A stretch of 56,803 nucleotides of DNA from Psychromonas sp. SA13A (GTDB taxonomy: Bacteria > Pseudomonadota > Gammaproteobacteria > Enterobacterales > Psychromonadaceae), in NCBI RefSeq assembly GCF_011378715.1, contig NZ_WTKU01000023.1, forward strand, positions 1 to 56,803. The letters run 5' to 3'. Positions 45,609 through 56,680 of this stretch are shown in pieces. Made by a program: the position numbers and the translations under genes. Position 1 is the first letter of the stretch. Every line of letters begins with the position of its first letter. Below the pieces are notes generated by a model that was not told where the DNA came from, did no database searches, and was given only the letters and a program-made list of their open reading frames with translations.

Positions 45609-46427
45609 ATGTTTATTAACGGTGAAGAACATAACTCAATCGATGCAAGTGATCGTGGTTTAGGTTATGGGGATGGTTTGTTTTCCACCATAAAGGTCGA
45701 ATATGGCAAGGTGGTTGATTGGCAACTGCATTTGCAACGTTTACAGCTAGGTGCTTCGCGTTTATTTTTTCCTACTATCGATTGGCTACAACTTCAAAGC
45801 GAGGTTTTTAACTATGCAACGACGGTTAAAGCTGAAGCAAATTATGTGTTAAAAGTCATCTTAACTCGCGGTAGTGGTGGCCGGGGGTATAGTGCCGAAG
45901 GTTGTGAGCAACCGATGCGCATCATTAGCTTATCACCATTCCCAGTACATTATTTTGAATGGCAAACACAGGGAATTGATATTGTGCAATGCCAAAGTCA
46001 ATTGGGGCGAAATAAACAATTAGCTGGGTTAAAATCATTAGCGAGATTAGAGCAAGTCTTGATTAAACAAGAACTAACCTCATTAAATGCAGTGGAAGGT
46101 TTAGTGTGTGATGAATTTGGGCATGTTATTGAAGCTTGCAGTGCGAATCTTTTTATTCATCTAAATGGGCAGTGGTTGACGCCTAAATTAGATTATTGTG
46201 GTGTGGCTGGAGTGATGCGTCAGCGTATTATGCAACATACTGATATTGAAGTTATTGAAGCTGAATTGACCGTCGAACAAGTTAAACAAGCGTCTTGTAT
46301 GCTATTAACTAATGCGTTAATGGGGATTGTGCCAGTGAAGCAATATCAAGATATAACATATTCTCAACAACAGTTGCAGCAGGTAACTGATTTACAAATT
46401 AAGCTTAAGCAAGGAAGTGGTTACTAA
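45609..46427 (+). CDS. pabC: aminodeoxychorismate lyase
   Basis: 272 residues, fold-type IV PLP enzyme. DRGLGYGDGLFSTIKV at 15-30 and the PLP-binding Lys in LAGLKSLARLEQVLIKQE (near 141) are conserved, as is CDEFGHVIEACSANLF near 175. It releases pyruvate from aminodeoxychorismate to give p-aminobenzoate for folate. AGGTGG serves as ribosome site. The stop overlaps the mltG start by one base (TAATG). Confidence 0.94.
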   Translation: MFINGEEHNSIDASDRGLGYGDGLFSTIKVEYGKVVDWQLHLQRLQLGASRLFFPTIDWLQLQSEVFNYATTVKAEANYVLKVILTRGSGGRGYSAEGCEQPMRIISLSPFPVHYFEWQTQGIDIVQCQSQLGRNKQLAGLKSLARLEQVLIKQELTSLNAVEGLVCDEFGHVIEACSANLFIHLNGQWLTPKLDYCGVAGVMRQRIMQHTDIEVIEAELTVEQVKQASCMLLTNALMGIVPVKQYQDITYSQQQLQQVTDLQIKLKQGSGY

Positions 46428-47422
46428 TGGTCAAAAAAATTATCTTAGCTTTAATATTTATCGGTATTTGTCTGAGCATTGCTGTTTTATGGGCGCAGCA
46501 ACAGATAGATAAATATTTACATGTACCAAGAGTACAACAAACACAGTTATTTACCTTATCCGAAGGGCGTTATTTTACGCATCTTGCGCCGCAGCTAATT
46601 GAACAAAATTTATTAGATTCTGATCGATGGTGGAAAGTTGTTTCTAAATTGAAGCCAGAGTTAACTAAAATAAAATCAGGCACCTATGAGTTACCTAAAG
46701 GTGCATCATTAGCAGAAATCTTAACCATTTTAACCACCGGACGTGAGTTTCAATTTAAATTAACATTTGTTGAAGGCAGTACCTATAAAGACTGGTTAGT
46801 GATATTGCAAAATGCGCAACATATTCAACCATTACAAGAATCTGAGCAAACGTTGTTAACTAAATTAGATAGTAAAGCAACAAAGCTAGAGGGGTTATTA
46901 TTCCCAGAGACCTATCATTACACCGCTGATATGAGCGCTTTTAGCATTGTTAAAAAAGCCTATTTGCATCAACAAATGGTATTAGAAAAATTATGGCCAG
47001 AAAGAGACAAAAATTTACCCTATAAAACACCGTATGAAGCGCTGATCATGGCCTCTATTATTGAAAAAGAGAGTGGGCTTGCAAACGATAGAGATAAAAT
47101 AGCATCAGTGTTTGTTAACCGTTTACGCATTGGTATGCGTTTACAAACCGATCCGACGGTTATCTATGGCATGGGAGAACGCTACGACGGGCGTATCCGT
47201 AAGAAAGATTTGCAGGAAAAAACAGCTTACAATACTTATACCATTAACGGTTTGCCACCGACGCCAATTGCAATGCCGAGTGAAGAAGCAATGTATGCAG
47301 CTTTACATCCTGCGAAAACGCGTTACTTATATTTTGTCAGCAAAGGCGACGGGACCTCTTATTTTTCTAAAAATTTGAGAGAGCATAATAATGCCGTTAA
47401 TAAATATATCCGAGGAAAGTAG
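46427..47422 (+). CDS. mltG: endolytic transglycosylase MltG (YceG)
   Basis: 331 residues. One N-terminal membrane helix (about 4-23) anchors it in the inner membrane. A LysM-like subdomain (about 36-105) precedes the YceG catalytic domain with GLLFPETYHY (156-165), MASIIEKESG (208-217, catalytic Glu probably E213) and TNGLPPTPIAMPS-type segment TINGLPPTPIA near 283. It cuts nascent glycan strands and so sets their length. Coupled to pabC and two bases before tmk. Confidence 0.94.
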   Translation: MVKKIILALIFIGICLSIAVLWAQQQIDKYLHVPRVQQTQLFTLSEGRYFTHLAPQLIEQNLLDSDRWWKVVSKLKPELTKIKSGTYELPKGASLAEILTILTTGREFQFKLTFVEGSTYKDWLVILQNAQHIQPLQESEQTLLTKLDSKATKLEGLLFPETYHYTADMSAFSIVKKAYLHQQMVLEKLWPERDKNLPYKTPYEALIMASIIEKESGLANDRDKIASVFVNRLRIGMRLQTDPTVIYGMGERYDGRIRKKDLQEKTAYNTYTINGLPPTPIAMPSEEAMYAALHPAKTRYLYFVSKGDGTSYFSKNLREHNNAVNKYIRGK

Positions 47423-47423
47423 C

Positions 47424-48077
47424 ATGTCTGTATTAGAAAAATTAGCGGGTAAATTTATTGTTATTGAAGGCTTAGAAGGAGCAGGTAAAACGACGGCCAT
47501 TCAATACATTAAAAAGTGGTTATTATCAAAGGGGCTTGCTGAACAACAACTCGCTTTTACGCGAGAACCTGGTGGAACTGTATTAGCTGAAAAAATGCGT
47601 GATATAGTCAAAATGGATGTAGCAGACGAACAATTAGCTGATAAAGCGGAATTACTGATCATGTACGCGGCACGAGTACAACTGGTTGAGCATAAAATAA
47701 AACCCGCTTTAACGGCTGGTCATGTGGTGATTGGTGATCGCCATAATTGGTCTTCACTTGCCTATCAAGGCGGTGGACGTGGTATCAATACAAACCTGAT
47801 CAATGATATTAAGCAGGTTGCGTTAGGTGATTTTAAAGCGGACTTCACTCTATTTTTAGATATTGAACCTGAGTTGGGACTCGCAAGAGCCCGTGGCCGA
47901 GGTGAATTAGATCGTATTGAGCGTTTAGCCATTGATTTCTTTAATCGTTCTCGTGCTGTTTTTCAGCAACTGGTTAACGAAGAAAGAAATGCGGTATGTA
48001 TCGATGCAAGTCAAACATTTGCGCAGGTTGAAATTGATATTAATCGACAGCTTGACGCATGGTTAGCGAGTTTATAA
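47424..48077 (+). CDS. tmk: thymidylate kinase
   Basis: 217 residues from the ATG at 47424, after GAGGAAAG and one base past the mltG stop. The longer frame into mltG is rejected. P-loop EGLEGAGKTTAIQ (about 16-28), TREPGGT (near 48), the dTMP-binding DRHNWSSLAYQGGGRG (near 103) and lid ARARGRGELDRIE (near 155). It phosphorylates dTMP to dTDP. The stop is two bases from holB. Confidence 0.95.
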   Translation: MSVLEKLAGKFIVIEGLEGAGKTTAIQYIKKWLLSKGLAEQQLAFTREPGGTVLAEKMRDIVKMDVADEQLADKAELLIMYAARVQLVEHKIKPALTAGHVVIGDRHNWSSLAYQGGGRGINTNLINDIKQVALGDFKADFTLFLDIEPELGLARARGRGELDRIERLAIDFFNRSRAVFQQLVNEERNAVCIDASQTFAQVEIDINRQLDAWLASL

Positions 48078-48079
48078 TA

Positions 48080-49108
48080 ATGCCGGAAAGTAATATTTTT
48101 GAAAATGTGAATACGCCTTGGTTAACCCCTTTCTATGCGCATTTACAGGATGCCTATCGTCAAGGGCGTTTTGCGCACGGTCTGTTATTTACTGGCAGTA
48201 GTGGTATTGGTAAATATAAATTAGCGCGACAATTAGCCCAGTATTTATTGTGCAGTAATAAACAACATGATGACGCCTGCTTTGAATGTCACTCCTGCCA
48301 GCTCTTTAGTGCTAATAATCATCTTGATTTTAATCTATTGGAAGCTGAAAAAAATAAATCAATCGGTATTGATCAAATTCGCTTATTAACAGATAAATTG
48401 AATGAGCGTCCACAACTTGGTAATAACAAAGTGGTGTTAATTAAAGGTGCCGACCAATTAACCGAAGCGGCTGCTAATGCATTGTTGAAAACTCTTGAAG
48501 AGCCGCAAGGTGATAGTTATTTAATTTTATTAACACGAACACATCATCAATTGATGCCGACCTTATTAAGCCGTCTGCAACAAACACATTTACACAGTCC
48601 CGATGATCAAACCTTAATTGATTGGTTATATCAATTTGGTTTTCAAGTTAGTGATGTTGGCGTATTGCGCTGGTTTCAAAATAGTCCATTAGCCTTGCTC
48701 AACCATTTGAAAGCGTTGCAGGAAGATGCATCTCTTGATACTCGTCGGCAATGTATTGAAGGGCTATTTTCTCTTTTATATGAGCCTATTAATTTATTTT
48801 CCTTTGCACAATTATTAGCGAAGGACGTTGAGCAAAATCTATTATTATTATTTCATTTGTTACACGATCTGCATAAATTAAAATTGAACGGTAATCAGCT
48901 TGACCCTGATGCTATTTATTACTTTGCTTTACCGCAATTGCAAATTTGGCAAACTCAATTGTCGTTAAAAAGTTTACGCTTATTAAGCGACGAAATATTA
49001 AAAACACGCAGCCTATTAACGGGGCATTCGGCGCTTAAAAAAGAATTATTGATTAATGCGTTATTAATAAAAATTAAAAATGAATTTAAGGAAATTACTG
49101 TATGTTAG
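48080..49108 (+). CDS. holB: DNA polymerase III delta' subunit
   Basis: 342 residues from the ATG at 48080. An ATG at 48059 inside tmk is less likely. AAA+ clamp-loader subunit: degenerate P-loop FTGSSGIGKYKLA (about 38-50), zinc module CSNKQHDDACFECHSC (about 61-76), and the sensor-like ALLKTLEEP and SRLQQTH segments near 135 and 165. It works with HolA and DnaX to load the beta clamp. The C-terminal third is divergent, as usual. The tail overlaps tatD by 7 bp. Confidence 0.93.
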   Translation: MPESNIFENVNTPWLTPFYAHLQDAYRQGRFAHGLLFTGSSGIGKYKLARQLAQYLLCSNKQHDDACFECHSCQLFSANNHLDFNLLEAEKNKSIGIDQIRLLTDKLNERPQLGNNKVVLIKGADQLTEAAANALLKTLEEPQGDSYLILLTRTHHQLMPTLLSRLQQTHLHSPDDQTLIDWLYQFGFQVSDVGVLRWFQNSPLALLNHLKALQEDASLDTRRQCIEGLFSLLYEPINLFSFAQLLAKDVEQNLLLLFHLLHDLHKLKLNGNQLDPDAIYYFALPQLQIWQTQLSLKSLRLLSDEILKTRSLLTGHSALKKELLINALLIKIKNEFKEITVC

Positions 49109-49878
49109 TAGACTCTCATTGTCATCTTGATCGATTAAAATATGGAGAAAAACATACCGATATTGCTGAGGTTATTGAAAAAGCACAGGTAAAAGGCATT
49201 ACTCATTTATTGAGTGTTTGCGTGACGTTACAGGATTACCCCGCAATGGCTGCAATGATTGCACCTTTTAAACAAGTTTCAAGCACCTGTGGTGTGCATC
49301 CGTTATACGAAGAAGCAGTGATGGATGAAGCCTTATTGCTAGAATATGCAAGTGCAGAGAATGTGGTTGCAGTAGGGGAAACTGGTTTAGATTTTTTCTA
49401 TTCTCCTGAAACAAAAGAATGGCAAATCGATGCATTTCGTAAACAAATTAGAGTGGCTAAACAACTCAATAAACCTTTAATTATTCATACTCGTGGTGCC
49501 CGACAAGAAACCTTAGATATTCTTCGCGAAGAAGGCGCTGAGCAAGTAGGTGGCGTTCTACATTGTTTTACTGAATCAATCGAAATGGCAGAGGCCGCGA
49601 TGGAAATGGGTTTTTATATTTCTGTTTCGGGCATTGTGACCTTTAAGAATGCAAAAGAATTGCAGGCAGTAATCAAAGCGGTACCCTTGGAACGTTTATT
49701 GGTAGAAACGGATTCTCCTTATCTAGCACCAGTTCCACATCGAGGGGAAGAAAATGAACCAGCTTACACCTACGACGTTGCGCAATTTGTTGCTGAATTA
49801 AAAGGGGTGACATTTGAAGAGCTTGCTAAAGTCACTACTGAAAACTACTTCACACTATTTAAAGGTGCGAAAAGATAA
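49102..49878 (+). CDS. ycfH: TatD-family metal-dependent hydrolase YcfH
   Basis: 258 residues, TIM-barrel. Metal ligands are visible in DSHCHLD (4-10), VGETGLDFFY (about 91-100), IHTRGA (near 127), LHCFTES (near 153) and ETDSPYLAP (near 203). TatD proteins have Mg-dependent DNase activity. The YcfH branch is the one that follows holB. AAGGAA precedes the ATG, and the start overlaps the holB stop. Confidence 0.94.
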   Translation: MLVDSHCHLDRLKYGEKHTDIAEVIEKAQVKGITHLLSVCVTLQDYPAMAAMIAPFKQVSSTCGVHPLYEEAVMDEALLLEYASAENVVAVGETGLDFFYSPETKEWQIDAFRKQIRVAKQLNKPLIIHTRGARQETLDILREEGAEQVGGVLHCFTESIEMAEAAMEMGFYISVSGIVTFKNAKELQAVIKAVPLERLLVETDSPYLAPVPHRGEENEPAYTYDVAQFVAELKGVTFEELAKVTTENYFTLFKGAKR

Positions 49879-49910
49879 CCTATTTGTAGTTAAACCTAAT
49901 TCAATTGGTC

Positions 49911-50015
49911 ATGCTCAGTTTGGTAACGCTTGGTTTGAGAATGCCTAGTTTGAGAATACTTAGTTTAGCAATAATTAACTTATCAATATTTAGATTAGCA
50001 ACGCTTAGTTGAACG
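49911..50015 (+). repeat. degenerate 15-bp tandem repeat, seven units
   Basis: Seven consecutive 15-base units share the pattern ATGCTTAGTTTGAGA: at 49911, 49926, 49941, 49956, 49971, 49986 and 50001. The third unit is ATGCCTAGTTTGAGA and the fourth ATACTTAGTTTAGCA. Because 15 is a multiple of three, one plus frame is open (49911-50012) and reads 33 residues of Leu-rich pentads. No ribosome site was seen, so I treat it as a repeat rather than a gene. Confidence 0.75.
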
Positions 50016-50047
50016 AAGAAATTAGTTTTTATATATAAGGATCACCC

Positions 50048-50659
50048 ATGCAATCAGTATTATTAAATGGAAAACCAATTACTCCTTCGAAAGTGGTTTG
50101 TATTGGCCGTAATTATGTTGAGCATATTGCGGAATTGAATAATGAAGTGCCTACTGAGCCGGTTATTTTTGTTAAACCTAACTCTGCTATCGCTGCTGAT
50201 ATAAAAACACATGCCGTTGACGCAATTCATTATGAGGCTGAAATTTCTTTTATTGTTGAGAATAATCAGTTTATAGGCGTTGGTATTGGGTTAGATCTCA
50301 CCAAGCGAGAAGTACAAAGCGTGCTTAAAAGCAAATCTTTACCCTGGGAAAGATCTAAAGCTTTTGATGCGTCAGCCGTGTTTTCAGAGTTTGTCAGTTT
50401 TGAACATCAAGTCGATTCACTGAGTCTGGTCTTGTCGATTAATGATCAGGTGATACAACAAGCGAATTACGAATTAATGATTTATAAGCCGTTACAGATT
50501 GTACAAGCAGTTAATGAATTTATGTCTTTTGAAACAAACGATATTTTGATGACGGGAACACCAAAAGGTGTCGGAAAAGTGAATCAAGGTGATAAATTTA
50601 CCGGACAAATATTTGATCAAGGTAAATTATTATTAACACAAACTTGGACTGTGTTGTAA
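50048..50659 (+). CDS. fumarylacetoacetate hydrolase family protein
   Basis: 203 residues, similar to YcgM. KVVCIGRNYVEHIAELNNEVPTEPVIFVKPNSAI spans 15-48 with the substrate-binding Arg-Asn-Tyr. The metal ligands are in HYEAEISFIVEN (about 62-73), GLDLTKRE follows, and DILMTGTPKGVG is near 170. YcgM-type enzymes hydrolyse acylpyruvates or decarboxylate oxaloacetate. The substrate here is not known. AAGGAT ribosome site, single gene with a hairpin after it. Confidence 0.9.
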   Translation: MQSVLLNGKPITPSKVVCIGRNYVEHIAELNNEVPTEPVIFVKPNSAIAADIKTHAVDAIHYEAEISFIVENNQFIGVGIGLDLTKREVQSVLKSKSLPWERSKAFDASAVFSEFVSFEHQVDSLSLVLSINDQVIQQANYELMIYKPLQIVQAVNEFMSFETNDILMTGTPKGVGKVNQGDKFTGQIFDQGKLLLTQTWTVL

Positions 50660-50686
50660 CGCTTAGTTCATCCTGCTTTTATGTTG

Positions 50687-50727
50687 CACTGGTTTTGAGT
50701 GAAATAAATACTCATTTCCAGTGTTTT
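50687..50727 (+). terminator. terminator-like hairpin after the FAH gene
   Basis: CACTGG (50687-50692) and GAGT (50697-50700) pair with ACTC (50710-50713) and CCAGTG (50718-50723) around a small internal loop, followed by TTTT. Upstream of pheS, so it separates the two units. Confidence 0.6.
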
Positions 50728-50826
50728 ATCCTCTGCAAATCCTCCTCAGCACTAGCCATATCTATTTGATCTGCGTAAAATTACATCCATATTTTTTATC
50801 ACTTGTATTAAAGTAGAGTAAATTAA

Positions 50827-51807
<981 letters not shown>

Positions 51808-51819
51808 GGGTTAATAATA

Positions 51820-54207
51820 ATGAAATTTAGTGAAGCTTGGTTACGCGAGTGGGTTAACCCAGAAATTACACGTGATGAATTAACGCATCAAATTACTATG
51901 GCCGGTCTTGAGGTTGATGATGTAGAGCCAGTTGCAGGTGAATTTAGTAAAGTAGTCGTGGGTGAAGTGGTTGAATGTGGCCAACACCCTGATGCAGACA
52001 AATTACAAGTTACCAAAATTAATATCGGCTCAGATGAGTTAATTGATATTGTTTGTGGAGCTAAAAACTGTCGCCTAGGATTAAAAGTAGCGGTTGCTGT
52101 TGTAGGTGCCGTTTTACCGGGTGACTTTAAAATTAAAAAAGCAAAACTACGCGGTCAACCTTCATTTGGCATGTTGTGTAGCGAGTCTGAATTAGGCATG
52201 GCAGAAAGCGCTGAGGGCATTATTGAATTGCCATTAGACGCGCCTATCGGTCAGTGTGTTCGTGAATACTTACAACTTGATGATGTGATTATTGACGTTG
52301 ATTTAACCGCTAACCGTGCTGATTGTTTAGGTATTGCAGGTCTTGCCCGTGAAGTTGCAGTATTAAACAGTATACATGCAACTCAACCAACGTGGGAAAA
52401 TGTAGCTGTTTCTATCGATGACCAAGTCGCTATTAACCTGCAAGCACCTGAAGCATGTCCTCGTTACCTTGGTCGAGTGATCAAAGGTATTAACCAAAAT
52501 GCCACAACTCCTTTATGGATGGTTGAAAAACTACGCCGTTGTGGTGTGCGAAGTGTTGATGCTGTAGTTGATATTACACAATATGTGTTACTTGAGTTTG
52601 GTCATCCAATGCATGCCTTTGACCTATCTAAATTAGATGGAGGCATTGAAGTTCGCCTTGCTAATCAAGATGAAAAGTTAACTTTATTAGATGGTAAAGA
52701 AGTTAAGTTAAATGCAGATACATTAGTGATTGCAGATCAATCTAAAGCACTAGCAATGGCCGGTATTTTTGGCGGTCAAGATTCTGGCGTTCAGGAAGGT
52801 TCAACAGATATCTTCTTAGAAAGTGCTTTCTTTGCACCATTAGCGATTGCGGGTCGTGCGCGTAGCTACGGTTTACATACAGACGCTTCTCATCGTTATG
52901 AACGTGGTGTTGATCCATTACTTCAGGCAACTGCAATGGAGCGAGCAACACAATTATTAGTTGATATTTGTGGTGGTCAAGTTGGCCCAATTACCGAAGC
53001 AGTAAACGAAGCGACTCTACCAAAACAAGCTACTATCGAGTTACGCCGTAGTAAGTTAGATCGTTTAATTGGTATTTCAATTGATTCTGAACGTGTTCTA
53101 CAAATCTTAACGCAATTAGGTTGTGTAGTATCTGAAACGGCTGAAGGTTGGTCTGCACTTGCACCGAGCTACCGTTTTGATATGGAAATTGAAGAAGATT
53201 TAATTGAAGAAGTAGCACGTGTATACGGCTACAATAATATTCCTAATATTGCACCACAAGCAGCATTAACTATGCCTGCTCATAATGAATCACGTTTAAA
53301 ATTATCTAAAATCCGTGATGTATTAGTGAACCGTGAATACCAAGAAGCGATCACTTACAGTTTTGTTGACCCTGATAAGCAACTTAAATTACATCCTGAA
53401 GCGGATGCATTGATTTTGCCACATCCTATCTCTAAAGATATGTCGGCAATGCGCGTTAGTTTATGGACCGGTTTGTTAGATAGCGTGTCTAAAAACCAAA
53501 AGCGTCAACAAAATCGTGTGCGTTTATTTGAAACTGGTTTACGTTTTATCAAAGATGAGCAAGCTGAAAATGGTATTCGCCAACAAGCAATGCTTTCAGG
53601 TGTGATCATTGGTAACGTTAATGACGAGCACTGGGCGATTGAAACGCGTGTTGCTGATTTCTTTGATCTTAAAGCAGATTTGGAAGCCGTACTGGATTTA
53701 GCTGTTGATGATGCAAGTTTTGAATTTAAAGCAGAGAAACACAGTGCTTTACATCCTGGTCAATCTGCAACTATTTACCGTAATGGTATTAAAGTCGGAT
53801 ACATAGGTACTTTGCACCCAAGTTTGAAAAAAACTTTTGCTTTAAACGGCCAAGCAATTGTATTTGAAATAGAAATTGATGCTATTTTAACCCGTCAATT
53901 ACCTCAAGCTGGAGACATTTCTAAGTTCCCTGCAAACAACCGAGATCTCGCTTTTGTGGTCGATGATCAAGTAAATGCAGGTAAGGTCCTCAAATTTATA
54001 GAAAAAATTGGCGGATCTCAGCTAGTTAGCATAAACTTGTTTGACGTATACAAAGGATTGGGTGTTGAAGACGGTAAGAAAAGCTTAGCAATAGGCTTAA
54101 TATTACAAGACGCGACACGTACTTTGGAAGAACAGGAGATTGCTGATAGTGTTAATTCAATAGTTGAAGCGGTTTCTACGGAATTTCATGCATCGTTGAG
54201 AGATTAA
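51820..54207 (+). CDS. pheT: phenylalanyl-tRNA synthetase beta subunit
   Basis: 795 residues, the normal bacterial length. Domain order: EMAP/tRNA-binding domain (about 40-150, [18 protein letters not shown]), the B3/B4 editing domain (about 210-385, [18 protein letters not shown] and ERGVDP), B5 (about 400-475), an inactive class II core and the C-terminal anticodon-binding FDX-ACB domain (about 700-795, [16 protein letters not shown]). Twelve bases after pheS. Confidence 0.98.
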   Translation: MKFSEAWLREWVNPEITRDELTHQITMAGLEVDDVEPVAGEFSKVVVGEVVECGQHPDADKLQVTKINIGSDELIDIVCGAKNCRLGLKVAVAVVGAVLPGDFKIKKAKLRGQPSFGMLCSESELGMAESAEGIIELPLDAPIGQCVREYLQLDDVIIDVDLTANRADCLGIAGLAREVAVLNSIHATQPTWENVAVSIDDQVAINLQAPEACPRYLGRVIKGINQNATTPLWMVEKLRRCGVRSVDAVVDITQYVLLEFGHPMHAFDLSKLDGGIEVRLANQDEKLTLLDGKEVKLNADTLVIADQSKALAMAGIFGGQDSGVQEGSTDIFLESAFFAPLAIAGRARSYGLHTDASHRYERGVDPLLQATAMERATQLLVDICGGQVGPITEAVNEATLPKQATIELRRSKLDRLIGISIDSERVLQILTQLGCVVSETAEGWSALAPSYRFDMEIEEDLIEEVARVYGYNNIPNIAPQAALTMPAHNESRLKLSKIRDVLVNREYQEAITYSFVDPDKQLKLHPEADALILPHPISKDMSAMRVSLWTGLLDSVSKNQKRQQNRVRLFETGLRFIKDEQAENGIRQQAMLSGVIIGNVNDEHWAIETRVADFFDLKADLEAVLDLAVDDASFEFKAEKHSALHPGQSATIYRNGIKVGYIGTLHPSLKKTFALNGQAIVFEIEIDAILTRQLPQAGDISKFPANNRDLAFVVDDQVNAGKVLKFIEKIGGSQLVSINLFDVYKGLGVEDGKKSLAIGLILQDATRTLEEQEIADSVNSIVEAVSTEFHASLRD

Positions 54208-54210
54208 TTT

Positions 54211-54516
54211 ATGGCACTGACAAAAGCTGAGATAGCGGCACATTTATCGGAAGAAATCGGATTAAGCAAACGAGAAGCTAAAGAGTTTGTAGAATCTTTT
54301 TTCGAAGAAATTAAATCAACTCTTGAAGCTGGTTCACCAGTTAAAATATCAGGCTTTGGTGGATTTGAGCTAAAAGATAAAGGAGAACGGCCAGGTCGTA
54401 ATCCTAAAACTGGTGAGGACATACCTATAGAGGCCCGACGAGTTGTTACTTTTAAAGCGGGTCAGAAATTGAAAGAGTTAGTAGAAACGAGTCTTTCAGA
54501 TAAGCCTAAAAAATAA
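54211..54516 (+). CDS. ihfA: integration host factor alpha subunit
   Basis: 101 residues. HU/IHF fold: [28 protein letters not shown] at the N-terminus, the beta-arm [20 protein letters not shown] (about 63-82) with the DNA-intercalating proline, and [18 protein letters not shown]. It bends DNA at specific sites as a heterodimer with IhfB. It starts three bases after the pheT stop, as in enterobacteria, and is therefore cotranscribed with pheST. Confidence 0.97.
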   Translation: MALTKAEIAAHLSEEIGLSKREAKEFVESFFEEIKSTLEAGSPVKISGFGGFELKDKGERPGRNPKTGEDIPIEARRVVTFKAGQKLKELVETSLSDKPKK

Positions 54517-54533
54517 TTTATTCCCTTTTAAAG

Positions 54534-54558
54534 AAAGTCGCTTAGCGGCTTTTTTTTT
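54534..54558 (+). terminator. terminator of pheST-ihfA
   Basis: AAAGTCGC (54534-54541) pairs with GCGGCTTT (54545-54552), including one T-G pair, over a TTA loop and continues into nine T residues. Confidence 0.88.
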
Positions 54559-54770
54559 GCCTCAAATTCGGTTGGAATATGAACTGAACCACAAACTTTT
54601 TCTGATATAACATTACAATTAACAATGACTTTTTTGATACTTTAATTTCGTTTATCAAAAGTCATATTGTCAATATTAAGATTGCATTGGGGTTTTCGTG
54701 AATAAGGCATTAATAAATAGAGCTCAGCTTTATGCTGTTGGGGTTATGTTTTTGATTGGGGTTTAAAGTA

Positions 54771-55475
54771 GTGAGTCAATATAAAAAAATAGTAGTGTTA
54801 ACAGGAGCAGGCATTTCTGCTGAGTCAGGTATTGAAACGTTTCGTGCAAAGGATGGTTTGTGGGAAAAATATAAACTTGAAGATGTCGCGACTTTGGATG
54901 GTTATCAACGCGATCCTGAATTGGTATTAGATTTTTATAATAAACGACGCCATAGTTTTTGTTTAGGAGAAAATAAACCTAATGCTGCACATTATGCGTT
55001 AGCGGAATTGGAACAAAAATTTGAAGGAGAGTTTCTACTTGTCACTCAAAATATAGATGATTTGCATGAACAAGCAGGCTCAAAGAGCGTTATTCATATG
55101 CATGGTGAATTATTAAAAGTACGTTGTGCTAAAACCAATCAAGTCATTCCTTGGAAAACGGATTTAACCAGTGATGATTTTTGTACCTGTTGTCAATACC
55201 CGTTACCTTTAAGGCCTCATATTGTTTGGTTCGGCGAAATGCCCATAGGCCTAGATATTATTTATCATCATCTTGCGCAAGCTGATTTATTTATAGCGAT
55301 TGGTACTTCCGGCACTGTTTATCCAGCAGCGGGATTTGTTGAAGAAGCTAAAAGTGCAGGAGCTGATTCTATTGAGGTTAACCTAGAGCGTAATGAGCAT
55401 AGCCATTTCGATACCATACTAGAAGGTAAGGCGACTCAATTAGTGCCTGAATTGGTTAAAAACCTATTAGCATAA
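54771..55475 (+). CDS. cobB: NAD-dependent protein deacylase CobB (sirtuin class III)
   Basis: 234 residues from a GTG at 54771, nine bases after GGGG. A TTG at 54756 is weaker. Sirtuin motifs: [22 protein letters not shown] (about 11-32), [12 protein letters not shown] (near 95), catalytic His in HMHGE (near 112), and zinc cysteines in VRCAKTN...FCTCCQYP. The Tyr and Arg of FYNKRR mark the desuccinylase/demalonylase branch. It removes acyl groups from lysines using NAD. No neighbours in an operon. Confidence 0.94.
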   Translation: MSQYKKIVVLTGAGISAESGIETFRAKDGLWEKYKLEDVATLDGYQRDPELVLDFYNKRRHSFCLGENKPNAAHYALAELEQKFEGEFLLVTQNIDDLHEQAGSKSVIHMHGELLKVRCAKTNQVIPWKTDLTSDDFCTCCQYPLPLRPHIVWFGEMPIGLDIIYHHLAQADLFIAIGTSGTVYPAAGFVEEAKSAGADSIEVNLERNEHSHFDTILEGKATQLVPELVKNLLA

Positions 55476-55628
55476 AATTAATCACTGGTTTTATAGTGAC
55501 CAAAAGCTAAATAACCTGAAGCTTTGAAGGGTGGATAAGGGCGAGTCAACATTCTTAACTCGTTAATAAGCAATCAAAGGTTAATGTTTGTATTGTTCCA
55601 TCTGGTTTTTTAAGTGCAAATTCAAAAG

Positions 55629-55786
55629 CAATTAACCACGAAGACACGAAGGGTGGAGAAGGATGAATCAAACGATGATTCCCTTACCCTGTAATAAGTG
55701 ATTAAAATTTACTTTTTAGCTTGGTCCTCATTTTTAATCTTTTCTTTGTGTTATCTGTGCAGCGGAACGGCTTCGTGGTTAATTGC
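55629..55786 (+). repeat. array unit 1
   Basis: Complete unit with both 16-base arms. Interior of the short type (TAGCTTGGTCCTCATTTTTAA). The 3' part reads GTGCAGCGGAACGGCTTCG. Confidence 0.88.
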
Positions 55787-55802
55787 TTTAAAATCAAAAG
55801 CT

Positions 55803-55957
55803 GATTAACCACGAAGGCACGAAGAGTTAAGAAGGATAAATCAAACCATGAAACCTATAACTTGTTAATAAGTAAAAATTTACTTTTTAGCTTGATCTTC
55901 ATTTTTAATCTTTTCTTCGTGCTCTCTGTGCAGCGCAGCGGCTTCGTGGTTAATTGC
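55803..55957 (+). repeat. array unit 2
   Basis: Complete. Left half GAGTTAAGAAGGATAAATC, right half of the short type (TAGCTTGATCTTCATTTTTAA), so its halves match different neighbours. Confidence 0.88.
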
Positions 55958-55972
55958 TTTAAAATCAAAAGC

Positions 55973-56141
55973 TGATTAATCATGAAGGCACGAAGAGTTA
56001 AGAAGGATAAATCAAACCATGAAACCTATAACTTGTTAATAAGTAAAAATTTAACTTTTACGTAGATCCGCACTTTTAAATCCCTTTTTGAAGCCTTTCT
56101 TCGTGTTCTCTGTGCAGCGCAGCGGCTTCGTGGTTAATTGC
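55973..56141 (+). repeat. array unit 3 (long type)
   Basis: Left half as unit 2, but the right half carries TTTTACGTAGATCCGCAC and a longer TCCCTTTTTGAAGCCTTTC. The first arm is mutated (ATTAATCATGAAG). Confidence 0.88.
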
Positions 56142-56157
56142 TTTAAAAACAAAAGCG

Positions 56158-56315
56158 AGTTAACCACGAAGGCACGAAGGTTGGAGAAGATGGAATCAAA
56201 CCATAAACCCTTTATCCCTTTAATAAGTGATTAAAATTTATTTTTTAGCTTGATCCTCATTTTTAATCTTTTCTTCGAGTTCTCTGTGCAGCGGAACGGT
56301 TTCGAGGTTAATTGC
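56158..56315 (+). repeat. array unit 4
   Basis: Short type. Left half GTTGGAGAAGATGGAATC. The 3' arm has two changes (GGTTTCGAGGTTAATTGC). Confidence 0.87.
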
Positions 56316-56331
56316 TTTAAAATCAAAGGCT

Positions 56332-56480
56332 GATTAACCACGAAGAGTGCAGAAGGATGAATCAAACCATAATCCTTTAACCCGTTAATAAGTGATTAAA
56401 ATTTACTTTTTAGCTTGATCCTCATTTTTAATCTTTTCTTCGTGCTCTCTGTGCAGCGCAGCGGCTTCGTGGTTAATTGC
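56332..56480 (+). repeat. array unit 5
   Basis: Short type, lacking the second GGCACGAAG of the left end (ACCACGAAGAGTGCAGAAGG), so the inner hairpin arm is lost. Confidence 0.87.
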
Positions 56481-56496
56481 TTTAAAATCAAAAGCG

Positions 56497-56663
56497 AGTT
56501 AACCACTAAGGCACGAAGAGTGCAGAAGGATGAATCAAACCATGAAACCTATAACTTGTTAATAAGTAAAAATTTAACTTTTACGTAGATCCGCACTTTT
56601 AAATCCCTTTTTGAAGCCTTTCTTCGTGTTCTCTGTGCAGCGCAGCGGCTTCGTGGTTAATTG
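56497..56663 (+). repeat. array unit 6 (long type)
   Basis: Left start GTTAACCACTAAGGCACG followed by the GAGTGCAGAAGGATG segment of unit 5, then the right half of unit 3. A clear mosaic. Confidence 0.87.
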
Positions 56664-56680
56664 CTTTAAAATCAAAAGCT

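Noticed and set aside
49911..50012. 33-residue protein from the 15-bp repeat
   Set aside because: No ribosome site and the open frame follows trivially from a stop-free unit of length divisible by three.
50660..50826. pheM-type leader peptide and attenuator before pheS
   Set aside because: No short ORF with clustered Phe codons. The only hairpin present sits right after the preceding gene and fits its terminator.
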